Below, in pieces: positions 7,507 to 17,300 of a DNA stretch of 22,168 bases. The notes under the pieces were generated by a model. The model was not told the origin of the DNA. It did no database searches and saw nothing but the letters and a program-made list of their open reading frames with translations. Within the stretch, counting starts at the first letter, position 1; every line of letters starts with the position of its first letter. The stretch is from the NCBI GenBank assembly GCA_002887195.1, contig PJAB01000675.1, positions 1 to 22,168 of the forward strand, read 5' to 3'. The position numbers were made by a program, and so were the translations under genes. The DNA comes from Chrysochromulina parva (taxonomy: Eukaryota; Haptophyta; Prymnesiales; Chrysochromulinaceae).

Positions 7507-9165
7507 TCATTCTAACCCTGAAAAACCTGCACCGAGTGGCGGCAGCATGGGCGGCAGATGCGCTGGCACCGGCGGCAGGCGGCGTGGGGTCACGACTATG
7601 TGTGGGGGCACGACCACGGCCCCTTGGACGGTAGAAGCAAGGGTCGCGGACGCAGCCGCACTCTGCCCAGCGGCTCGCTGCTGCGGGGTGACGCGTGAGT
7701 TGGGCGCGCCCCATACATGTAACCACATGTACGAGCCCAAATGCAGGGCCACCACATGTAGGGCGTGCTCGACGAGGGCGTGTACCGCCTGTTCTGGCAT
7801 GCCCGCCGCAGCGCCCAGCTGCTCAATCTCGTCCGCGCTCATTTGGGTGAGGCTGCTCAAAGTGCACCCTTGGCGTGCGAGTGCAATCGCATAGCTCGTC
7901 AGGCGTGGGCTGTCGGGTGACGACGCATTGGCAAGGAAGCAAAAGAGGCTCGGGTCGACGGCGGCGTCGAGCTCGGCGAGCGTCGACGAGTGCGCCTCCT
8001 CATTCCAAGGAGCCTTCGGGTCGTATCGCCACCAGCCCGCTGCCCCTGCCCCGCTGCTCCCGCCCTCGCCGCCCATCTCGACGGTGCGCCACGTGCGCCC
8101 GTGCGTCGTGCAATAAGGCTCTTGTGGGCGCGTGGGCGGGAGGGACTGCGCTCGCGATGGCGCCTGCGGGGGCGGTACGGGCGGTGGGCGCAGCGCAGGC
8201 AGCGAGACCTCCCAGGGCGTCGAGTGATTGAAACCACCGCTGAGAATGCTCGGTGTGGGGCTGCACCACGTCATCGAGCAAGGGGCGCCCGGCGACATGG
8301 CGGGCATGGCGGGAGGACGAATCATAGGGAGTGACCTCGCATCCTTGCGTGGGGAACGCACAAGGTGCCCGAAGGCAGCGTCCCGCCATGAGCGCGACGA
8401 CTCGCCAGCTATCGACGCGCCCGTCGCAGCGCCCGTCGCAGCGCCCGTCACAGCGCCCGTCACAGCGCCCGACGGGCTCTCGCCACCCTCGGCGTCCTTG
8501 GTGTCCGCTCGCCGACGACGCAAGCGGTCTGAACTCGTATGGGGCGAAGCCAACGTGCCATCCCCGTGCACGCCGTGGTCTTTCGCCCTACGCGGGGAGG
8601 GGCTAGATTCCCCCGTGTCCACGACGAGCACCTCGCTCGTCGCCCGCGTTCTCGCAGGGCTGGCTGCAGGTGGGCTTGCATCATCGTGACCACCGTGATG
8701 GCGCAACCATCCATGGATCTCCTGAAGGGTGAGTTTGCCGTTCTTGTTTGTGTCCATGGTATCGAAGAACTCATCGACCATAGCTTGGTCTGGCACCCTC
8801 AAGCCCGTGGCTGCTATCGCGCGCCGAAACTGCCACTTCTCAAACTCTCCTGCGCCGTCAGTGTCCATCAGGCTCAATTGAGCGACGACGCGCTTGGCGT
8901 GCACATGCAGGGTGTCACGCAACAGGTACCCAAGGAACTCGGCATAGGTGATCTCGCCCGACCGGTCAGTGTCGAACTCATCGAAGAGCCCATCAATCAC
9001 GTCTTGGCCCACGTCGCCCTTGGCACATGCTCCGAGGATTGCCTCTGTAAATTCCTGCCGGTCAATGGTCCCTGAGCGATTCTTGTCGCAGACGGCAAAG
9101 AACTGCGCGCCCACCGCCATCCGCTCGGAGAGGAGCGCGCGCACCCGCGACTTCGTGTTCGGCAT
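7507..9165 (-). CDS. Four-EF-hand calcium-binding protein with C-terminal SAM-like region, 552 aa
   Basis: Four EF-hand loops are legible: 27-38 (DKNRSGTIDRQE), 65-76 (DTDRSGEITYAE), 101-112 (DTDGAGEFEKWQ) and 138-149 (DTNKNGKLTLQE). Loops 1, 2 and 4 have the D-x-D/N-x-S/N-G...E ligand pattern; loop 3 has Gln instead of Glu at position 12, so its calcium binding is doubtful. A long Ser/Pro/Ala-rich, probably disordered segment includes a GAVT/GAAT four-residue repeat. Residues ~415-477 (SYAIALARQGCTLSSLTQMSADEIEQLGAAAGM, quoted here as a 33-residue span only by its ends SYAIAL and GAAAGM) resemble a SAM helical domain. The tail is Pro-rich. Inferred role: calmodulin-like calcium sensor or adaptor. 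ATG 9165 has AAAC before it; the frame extends further only with non-ATG codons. No signal peptide. It shares a 296-bp spacer with the J-like gene. Confidence 0.83.
   Translation of the reverse strand: MPNTKSRVRALLSERMAVGAQFFAVCDKNRSGTIDRQEFTEAILGACAKGDVGQDVIDGLFDEFDTDRSGEITYAEFLGYLLRDTLHVHAKRVVAQLSLMDTDGAGEFEKWQFRRAIAATGLRVPDQAMVDEFFDTMDTNKNGKLTLQEIHGWLRHHGGHDDASPPAASPARTRATSEVLVVDTGESSPSPRRAKDHGVHGDGTLASPHTSSDRLRRRRADTKDAEGGESPSGAVTGAVTGAATGAATGASIAGESSRSWRDAAFGHLVRSPRKDARSLPMIRPPAMPAMSPGAPCSMTWCSPTPSILSGGFNHSTPWEVSLPALRPPPVPPPQAPSRAQSLPPTRPQEPYCTTHGRTWRTVEMGGEGGSSGAGAAGWWRYDPKAPWNEEAHSSTLAELDAAVDPSLFCFLANASSPDSPRLTSYAIALARQGCTLSSLTQMSADEIEQLGAAAGMPEQAVHALVEHALHVVALHLGSYMWLHVWGAPNSRVTPQQRAAGQSAAASATLASTVQGAVVVPPHIVVTPRRLPPVPAHLPPMLPPLGAGFSGLE
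8416..8472 (-). repeat. 12-bp tandem repeat encoding GAVT/GAAT
   Basis: About five copies of CGCCCGTC(G/A)CAG in + orientation lie inside the EF-hand gene and encode Gly-Ala-Val/Ala-Thr repeats on the minus strand. The two variants (GTCG and GTCA) are clustered, suggesting stepwise duplication. Confidence 0.8.
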
Positions 9166-9461
9166 GTTTCTGTGTTCGTAATGGTCTCTTGCATTTCTCT
9201 TGCCTTCGGACCGAGACGAGAGAGCTTGCAATTCATGTCAAGTTTAGTCAAGTCCGAAAGTGTAGGCCACGACCGGCGCTCCACTCGCAATTAAAGGGCC
9301 CTCTGGCTGAAATTGAACTTCGCTGGATTCATGGAGGCATTCACACTCACACCTCCAAGTTCCCGCTCTGGCTGTACCGCCGCTCGCCGTGGGCTGATAC
9401 ACCCGCGCAGCAGCCTCTTGGCCGCTGTTCCGTTGAGCCGCACTCGACATACGCCGTCGTC
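9166..9461. promoter_or_regulatory. Shared divergent promoter region, EF-hand / J-like gene
   Basis: This 296-bp spacer separates the two ATG codons. It contains ATTCACACT at 9339-9347, identical to the hairpin arm at 1325-1333, and paired direct repeats TCTCTTGC (near 9185 and 9195) and GTCAAGT (near 9237 and 9248). The J-like frame stays open upstream to 9189 but has no ATG before 9462, so that part is taken as leader. Confidence 0.5.
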
Positions 9462-10394
9462 ATGTCGTCCAATCACGCCGATGCTGCTGCCAAGGTGCTC
9501 GACGCATCCGACTACTACGCCATCTTCGACCTCGACCAGGCGTCGGAGCTACGGTCAGAAGGCGCTAAGAAGGCGTTACGGTCAAAGTGGCGCGAGCTGT
9601 CGAAACTGACGCACACGGACAAGAGCCATGACCCGCGGGGCGAGGACGCCTTCAAGCAGCTGCAGGAGGCGTACAAGACGCTCTCCAACGACGAAGAGCG
9701 CGAACAGTACGACGCCACGCTCGCTCGTGCCAACTCCCGTGCTTCGGAGATTGTGGGCAACGAGGATGCAGCGCGTGTGGCGGAGATCAAGGAGGAGATC
9801 CGTCGGCTCGTCAAGTCCGCGGCCAAGGAGGCGCTCCATTACGTGCGCCAGGCGCTCGAGTGGGAGGGCAACCACAAACTGCCCATGCGCGTGACGATGC
9901 ACTTTGTGGGGGCATGCGGCACGGCCGATGCGGCCGAGGCGGCGCTCGAGAGCCTTCGCGGGCTGCTGGTTCGGTACGAGCAGAACGTGCAGCGCGGTCA
10001 GCGGATCTTGGATGACGCGATGCGCACCTACCAGAACACGGCCACCGAGGCCGCCGTCGCCGCGCTGCGCGCCGCCGCGGCCGAGGCGCTCGAACTCGGT
10101 GTGCCGCCTCGCCGGGTCAGCCCTACCAATAAGATAGCGAACGAGCTGTACGCTCACTTGCAGGCGCGCTCGCCCGAGCGGCTCGCCGCTGCCGCTGCCG
10201 CCGCCACGGCGGCGGGGCGGGGTTCCGCCTCCATGGACGAGGACGAGGACGAGGACCTGCGACACGCCGTTGAGGAGCTCCAGCAATGGCAACAGCAACA
10301 GCAGCAGCAGCAGGGGGGCGCCGCGGCCGCGTCTGGCTCACGTCGTCAGCGGCGTGCACAGCCGGCGTCCAAGCCGCCGAGGGGCGGGGTGAAA

Positions 10395-10445
<51 letters not shown>

Positions 10446-13433
10446 CCCGCGATGGAGTACGAGATCCACATCCCGCAGTCTGTGGAGGAGATGCTGGCGC
10501 AACATGAAGCCGTGGCCAAGGAGGCAGCTGCCATGGAGTTGGCTGCCGAGGAGGCGGCTGCCAAAGAGGCGGCCAGCATCCGGGCGAGAGCCGAACAGCA
10601 GCGAGCGGCACCCGAGGCGTCACCCGTGGCGCGCGGCTTGCCGGCGTCGGCGGGTGGCGCGGCCGCCTCGGTGGCTTCGCAGCGTTCGTCCTCTCGCCCC
10701 TCGACCTCTCGCCTTTCTGGCGGCGAGGGGGGTGACGGGGCGATGGCGATGGACATGTTTGCGGAGTTCCTGGCGCCAGACGAGGCGGAGGCTTCGCTAG
10801 AGGCGGTGTGGGACGACGATGCGTTCTTGGAGGCGGCGGCGATGGAGCAGGTGATGGAGGCGGCGGCGATGGAGGCCGTCGCCGCGGCCGCAGCTACCAA
10901 AGGCCGGCCGGCGCCGTCGCGGGCGGCGCCCAAGCGCGGGCGCAAAGCCCCCGCCAGGAGCCGGAAGGCGACTGCGGCCGCGTACGACAGCAGTGACGAC
11001 GAGCGAGGGCGGCTGGCAGCGGCGGCGGAAGCGGCCGACGGCGCCGATGCGCAGAGCAGCGCGGAAGAGGAGGTGGCGGAAGAGGAGGCGGCGCGACCGC
11101 CCAAGAAGAGGGGTGGCCGCCGTGGCGCCAAGGGCGGCGAGGCGCAGCCGCCACGCGCCAAGGTTCGCAAGACCGCGCGCGCATCAGCACCCTCGCCTTC
11201 CGCCGCTGGCTCGCACACATCGTCGCCTCTCGTGCCCCCAGCGCCCTCGCCGCCTCGCGCGTCTGTGGCGGTGCACAATGCGGATCTAGCGATCCGTGCC
11301 TACTTCGAATCGGAGGACGCCAAAGGTGGCGGCGGCGCCGAGGGCGGCGGAACCGAGGGCGGCGGCCTGTTGGGCGGCGGGCGGCGCAGGGCCAAGAGCA
11401 AGGCGGCGCGCGCGGCCGAAGGAGACACCTCTGACGAGGACGAGGAGGAGGACGAGGGCGGTGAGGGCGGCGCCAATGACGGCGACGAGGATTACGCTCA
11501 AGAGGACGGCGCCAGTGACGACGAGGAGTACGTTCCAGCTATCATGCGCCACCACCGATACAGCGCTGCCGAGCGCGCCGGCAGGAGCGCGGCTTCGGGC
11601 GCGGGCGCGGCCACGAGCGCAGCGCCGCGTCGGGCACGCTCACACGGCTCGTCGGGCTCGCGCAAGGTCGATGAGATGAGTCTCTCGCTCGATGAGCTGC
11701 TTGCTCGTGCGGACGCTGCGGCTGCCGCCGCTCACGCCGCCGCCCTTAAGGCGGCCAAGGCTGCCAAGGCGTCCGCCGCCGCCGGCAGCGACGACGACGC
11801 GGACGACGATGCGGTGACGCTGACGTACCCCGAGGATACGATGACGCTTGATGAGCTCTCCCGCGCCTCGGACCGGGCGGAAGGCTACCGTGTGCAGCCG
11901 CCGCTCCGGCCGCCAAGCAAGGCTCGCAAGCCGATTGCTGAGCGCAAGCGCAAGCGCAAGACCGCTGCCGACGACTCAGACGAGTTGCTGAGTGGAGATG
12001 ACCTTGATGGCTTGGCGCTGGACGCTGCGCAGCACGGGCTTGACCGCCTTCCGCAGCTGAGCGGCGCTGAGCGGCGCGCCACCCTCGTGCAAGGGCGCGA
12101 GCCGCGTGCCTCCTCGTCCATGTTCGCCAATCGCCGCCCTGGCCGCGGCGCGCCGGGGCTGGGCGCGAGCGCAGCGGCGCAGTCGGCGGCGTATGCCGCG
12201 GAGAGCTACACGTACGACGGCCCCTCGTGGATGCTGCTGCAGACCGACTCGGACGATTCTGATGGGACGGCCTCGCGCAAGAAGGCACTCAAGCGTCGGG
12301 CACAGCAGGCCAAGACGGAGGCGGCGCGGCTGGCGCGCGAGGCGGCGGCGCAGATGGCCGCGGCACGCAAGGCGGCGGACGCGAGCGCGAGTACGGCCGG
12401 CGCGGGCGCTCCGTCCCATGGAGCTGCCCACGACGGCGCCCCGCCCACTGGCGCCCCTTCGAACAAGGCGGTCAAGTCGGCGCCCGCTCGGGCTGCTACT
12501 CACGGCTCGGAGGACGAGGCGGTCGAGGATGCAGAGGAGGGCGAGTTCGAGGTCGAGGCGCTTCTCCTCGAGCGCGCACCCAACCGGTACTCGACGGAGG
12601 TCACCTTTCGTGTGCGCTGGAAGGGCTTCGACGAAGATGAGGATACGTGGGAGCCAGAGAGCTCGCTACCGCCCCACCTGGTGGCGCAGTTCCGCGAGCG
12701 GCGGGCGCATGAGCGCGCCTTGGCGTTTGCGGCCAAGCAGGCGGAGGAGCGGGTGGCGCGTGAGATGGCGGAGGCCGCGGCGGCGCGCAGGCAGGAGGTG
12801 GCAGCGCAGAGCGCGCAGGTGCGTGCAACCGAGGACGCTGCCAGGCGGGCCAAGGCGGAGGCGTTGCGTGAAGCGAGGCGTGCGGCGGCGGAGGCGGCAG
12901 CCAAAGAGAAGGCGGTGGCGGAGGCCAAGTTGGCGGCTGAGAAGGCCAAGAAGGCAGCGGCCAAGCGCGAGCAGCAGAAGCAGAAGGAGCAGCAGGAGCG
13001 GCAGCAAGTTCAGGCCGACGGCGTCGCGGCCGACGGCATGGCAGCTGCGGGCGAGGTGGCGCTAACCGCCAGCACGCCGTACACGATGGGCGGCGGCGGT
13101 GGCGGCGGCGGCGGCGGCGTACCACCTTCGAGCGCTCAGGGCACGTCGGACGCGTCGATCAAGGAGGTGGGCCGAATGGACAGCGTGTCGACGGAGGCGG
13201 CGGGCGAGGCCGAGGGAGGCAGCCGCAAGCGCAAGGCCTCGATCGCACTGGACGAGAAGAACATTGCCAAGGCCGTGCGCGCGCAGCTGCGCCGCGCGGT
13301 CGACCCAGCTGCGGTCTCTCGCAAGGAATTACGCGAGGCTCTCGAGAGGCAACTGGGGAGCGATCTGAGCGAATGGAAGGAGGCCATCAAGATGGCGGCT
13401 GTGCACTTTGTTGCCAGCCTCGCTGGCGCTTGA
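9462..13433 (+). CDS. J-like / chromodomain / DEK-C nuclear protein, 1323 aa
   Basis: Residues 17-84 are a J-like domain (DYYAIFDLD, then AFKQLQEAYKTLSNDEEREQYD across 63-84), but the catalytic HPD is HTD (51-53; codon ACG at 9615). A helical segment follows to ~230. The middle is low complexity: a Gln run, a long Ala run, acidic blocks near 655-690 and basic NLS-like segments such as ERKRKRK near 828. Residues ~1028-1080 are a chromodomain (FEVEALL, VRWKGFDEDEDTWEPE); aromatic-cage positions F1029, W1053 and F1056 are present. A charged Lys/Ala/Glu/Gln coiled coil (~1083-1200) leads to a C-terminal DEK-C-type domain (1264-1323: RKELREALERQLGSDLS). Known: chromodomains read methyl-lysine, DEK-C binds DNA. 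Inferred: chromatin protein whose J domain may not stimulate Hsp70. ATG 9462 is the first in-frame ATG, with G at -3. Confidence 0.85.
10395..10446 (+). repeat. GCC triplet run encoding poly-alanine
   Basis: A (GCC)n microsatellite in the J-like/chromodomain gene encodes about 17-18 alanines. A shorter CAG/CAA run encoding glutamines lies at about 10289-10311. Both are likely length-variable. Confidence 0.85.
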
Positions 13434-13443
13434 GGCCGAGCAC

Positions 13444-13585
13444 GCGAGTGGAGGCGACGGCCTTGAGATACTCCCCGAGATCTCACCCGAGATGAGCATG
13501 CATGCGAGTGGAGGCGACGGCCTTGAGATACTCCTCGAGATCTCACCCGAGATGAGCATGCATGCGAGTGGAGGCGACGGCCTTG
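13444..13585. repeat. 60-bp tandem repeat, 2.4 copies, intergenic
   Basis: Units at 13444-13503 and 13504-13563 differ by one visible base (CTCCCCG versus CTCCTCG); a third copy breaks off near 13585 after GGCGACGGCCTTG. The unit is the same as at 6320-6426. It begins only 10 bp after the stop codon of the J-like gene. The unit is stop-free in one plus frame and two minus frames, which explains open frames here that I do not consider genes. Confidence 0.9.
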
Positions 13586-13680
13586 GGCTCAGGCTGAATC
13601 GCGCCGTAACGGGCGGGTCTCTCGGGGGTGGCGACCCGCGAAGGAGGTGTGAAGCATCGGGGGAGGTGTGAAGCTCGGGG

Positions 13681-13868
13681 GAAGCGCCGCGTGGAGCGAC
13701 GTGGCGTCGCAGTGACGAAGCGCCGTGTGGAGCGACGTGGCGTCGCAGTGACGAAGCGCCGTGTGGTGCATGCGACGTGACGTGGCAGTGACGAAGCGCC
13801 GCGTGGAGCGACGTGACGTGGCAGTGACGAAGCGCCGTGTGGAGCATGCGACATGACGTGGCAGTGAG
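13681..13868. repeat. 36/40-bp minisatellite, five copies
   Basis: Copies start with GAAGCGCCG at 13681, 13717, 13753, 13793 and 13829, with lengths 36, 36, 40, 36 and ~40. The longer units contain GCATGCGAC where the shorter have GCGAC. The first two hold a small palindrome GCGACGTGGCGTCGC. Long minus-strand open frames over this array are periodic by-products. Confidence 0.88.
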
Positions 13869-14382
13869 AGCCGACAGTTGACGGGATGGGCGGGCTGAGG
13901 AGTGGTGGGGCCGGCTGCGGTCGGGGCTGCAGAGGCAGTCGATGCAAGGGAGCATGGCGTGCGCCCGTAGCGCCACAGTACAGGGCAATGAGCTGGGACC
14001 TGCATAAGGGCGTGTGGCGCCAATATGCAACAACAATGTTCATTTTTCCATGCAATGCGGGCTGCGCTTGCGGCCAAGGGCCAACGGCAACGCCATCGGT
14101 AACTATCGCGGAAGACTCGGTAATTCTGGGAACGCGGTCGGGGCGGGGGTCGAGAGCCGCGATCCTCTGTACGCTGGGTAACTGAAGTCTTATATCTCGA
14201 CGCGCTAGATAAAAAAACATGTCTAAAGGTCGCGTAGGTCTGCATGACTACACCAAGTATACTACTGATTTGACCGGACCGGGACTCCCGTCCGCTGTTT
14301 CCGCGTAGTTTCCGCGCCGAGCAGGGAGAGCGTCTCTCTAGCGTCTCTCACGCGTAGCCTACGGGCCACATGATTGAATCTC
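13869..14382. other. Convergent 3' spacer before the CCDC17-like gene end
   Basis: No supported gene. Small features: direct repeat GTTTCCGCG twice near 14297-14317, GCGTCTCTC twice near 14329-14348, and an A-run near 14209-14218. I compared the stretch by eye with common snRNA and rRNA motifs and saw no match. It presumably carries the 3' ends of both facing genes. Confidence 0.45.
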
Positions 14383-17300
14383 TTATCTGCTCGCGCTCCC
14401 CGGGTAGCTCGCACCTGCCACCGCGCCCTCTCCGTCGACGTCCGCCTGCAGGCGCAGCACCGGCTCTGGCTCTGACTCTGGCGGCGGCGCACGCGGCTGC
14501 ACGGGCTCGGGGAAGCCCATCGCCTGACGGAAGGCGGCATTCGCCTCGAGCTCGAGCTCATGCTGCGAGAGAACCCGTGGCTTGAAGTCTTTGGGTGCGT
14601 CGGGGGGCACAGTCTGCTTCACCTTCCCCACAATCGATCCGAGCGGCTTTGAAAGCTTGGCGGCGCCGGCCGTGTATCGAGCCTCGTAGCCCAATGGGAG
14701 GCGCACGTGGCTCGGCTCGATCGGCGGTTGAGGATCAGCCCACTCGTGCTCACCATAACGCTGCGCGTCCAGGAGCGAGAGGGTGACCGAGGCGCCGTCG
14801 ATGGCCTTGAGCTTCTTCTCCTGGCTGAGCTTGCCGAGGGCCCGCTGCCATTCGAGCACCGGTTGCACGGCAACCTGCCCGAGCGTCGCGAGCACCTCTG
14901 CGCTTGGCGTCCCGTCAAACAGCGGGAGGACGTGCACACCCGAGTCGACTCGGACCTGCCCATCATGACGGACCTTGGTGAAGATGGGCATGACGGACCA
15001 TCCCTTGGACAAGAGGGTGCTCGGCACCGTCGGCTTCTCGAGAGCGCGCACGTCGACGATCAGCAGTGCCGACGGGTCGAGGGGCACCTCGGGCAGGTGT
15101 GACGCGCGACCCGGCCAGATGGGCGCACGTAGGTCCGCGCTGAAGTCGTGTGCCTCCGTGATTCGAAAGCGATCGCTCTGGACCTCACGCGGTGTCTTAT
15201 AGAGGGAGCCGGGCGGGTGGACAGAGAGAATGGCCCAGCACATCGCAGTGGGCGGCGCCAGCCCCGCGGCGCTCCGGCACCCAATTTGAATGCCCGCTGC
15301 TGCGCTGTAGGGTGCGAAGCGTCGCAGATTGTACGGCGGCGCCTCGGAGATGAGTATAGCGCCGTTGGGGTCGCCTAACTTGCGGCGGAGCCACGCGTCT
15401 GCCTCGTCCACCCCACCCACATCGCGCGCCTCTGCCCCGATGGCATCCAGGCACTGCAGGGGCGACCGCTGCAGCCGCAGCCGGTAGAGCTCGAGCTCAT
15501 TCTTGGTCGGGTAGCTTCGAGTCGAATCGTACGCACCAGTGGCGTACGCGGGCGCCGGCGGTATGGGCTGCTGCTGCAGGCGAGCCACGCGCTCGCGCTC
15601 GTCGATCACCACCACGTCGAGGTGACCGCTGCCGCCCTCGATTTGCGGAGGACTCACTCGCGGACCCGGGAGGAGGCGCACGAGGAGGGTGGCACACGGC
15701 AAACGCGGACCCGTCGAGAGGCTCGCCTCGCTCACAGCGATGCCTCGACTGGCCTTGGCGAGCGAGCTGCCGAGATAGAGCGGCAGCTGGTACGCGCCCG
15801 TGCGCAGTGCAATCGCGGACTCGCGAGGCGATGTGGGCTGCGTGAGGGAGGTGTCGCCGAGGCGTGTGAAGAGGGCGAGCGGTGCATAGCCGAGCGTGAC
15901 TGCCTCCTCGACGCCCTGGACGACCGCCAGCACGGTGAGCGCGAGCGTCGCGTTCGCAGGCAGGGCGGCGTCGCTCAGGTTCAGGCGCAGCGAAGGGTAG
16001 CGCGGCATACGAGCGTCCGAGAGGACCATGCATGGTGCGCGCGCCGAAGCGAGCACCATGCCACGCTCGTCGAGGAGGGTCGCTCGTACGCCACTCGCGA
16101 CCACATCGTCGGGCAAGAAGCGCGCGCCGTCCACGACCAGTACGGCGCCCTCGCCGTCATAAGCCAGCTGGTCCGATGGCACGCTGGGCTCTGGGGATTT
16201 GAGCCACGCGAGCGGTGGCACATTGGCATTGTCACGCGCTGAGCGCGTCGCGGATGTAATCATCTCCCCGGGCACCTCGTCGAGCTTAGCGCCAAGCATG
16301 TCAAGCAGAGCGTCGGCGCTCGGCGCGGGCGGCTTACCGGTCGCGATACGAATCGTGAGCTCGCCTCGGAGATCGCCTCGGAGCTCCCCGCGCTCACCCG
16401 CGTCGCGTTGCGGGAGGGCGGCGAGCTCGCCAGGTCTCTCCGAGTTGGGTAGCATCACAGGGGGCGGGGACAGGCCGAGCGTGTGGAGGCCCGCATTGAG
16501 CCGCAGTATGCGCTCCGTCTTCTCGGTGCCGGCGAGAAAGCCGCCGCCACCGCCGCCGCCATCGGCTGCACTCGCACTCCCGAAGAGCGGCACCGTGGCC
16601 CACCCGACGACAGTGGATGCGAGCGGAGCCGAGAGGGCGGAGGGATTGGGCTGCGCGGGCGTTGACGGCACATTGACCTCGGCGACCACCTCGACGAGCA
16701 AGAGCGCCTCCGCAACTCCTTCCGAGTCCAGATTTGGTCGGAGGGTACGCCCCTCATACCATGAGAACTGCCAGCCTGGGAGTGCATCGGGATGCCCCAT
16801 GGGCGCATACGTGCCGCCCGGCTGGCGCGCGCCTCGCTGGACGAGGGAGAGGTGCACGCGCACCCCCGAGCCGCCACCACGCCGTACCGATTCGATGAGG
16901 GACTTCGGATCGTTCGGCGTCCATCCGACGAGACGCATAGGGCGCACATCCACACCCTTGTCGTCCTCAAAGGGGGGGAGCGGCGCCTGCACGGGCGGCG
17001 GCCTTGGCAGCGGCGGCTCGGACGGAGCCGCCTTTGGAGGCTCGCCAGCGGGAGCGACGGCCGTTGTCGCCAGCTCGTCCAGCGCGGGCGCTCCCGTATC
17101 GGGCGCCGTGGTGGGCGCACCCGGCGTGGCCGGCGTGGCCGGTGTGGCCGGTGTGGCTGGCGCTTCGAGTGTGACGAGACCCTGACCGCGCCGGTGACGC
17201 GACAGGTTGCGCTCGCGAATCCAGCCCTCGCCCAAGCTGGCGTGCCTGTCGACAGGCCCGCGGATGCGCGCGTAGCTGTTGGCCATCTCGAGTATCTCGA

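Noticed and set aside
9166..9231. N-terminal extension of the EF-hand protein from a TTG codon
   Set aside because: ATG 9165 has a good AAAC context and directly precedes the first EF-hand helix.
9189..9461. N-terminal extension of the J-like protein from a TTG codon
   Set aside because: No ATG occurs in frame before 9462, and nuclear eukaryotic genes rarely start at TTG; the segment reads as leader.
13408..13671. Small plus-strand frame encoding the 60-bp repeat peptide after the J-like gene
   Set aside because: The peptide is only repeat-derived and the J-like protein already ends in a complete DEK-C domain, so I treat it as non-coding repeat.
13444..13868. CRISPR array
   Set aside because: Units are head-to-tail with no unique spacers, and the window is eukaryotic.
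13136..14245. Several long minus-strand open frames rich in Arg, His and Ser
   Set aside because: They run over the 60-bp and 36/40-bp repeat arrays and antisense to the J-like gene end; their length comes from stop-free repeat units and their peptides are periodic with no domain.
13869..14282. Structural RNA gene (snRNA or rRNA fragment) near GGTAACT and GGTAATTC motifs
   Set aside because: No snRNA, SRP or rRNA signature could be matched by eye beyond a few bases.
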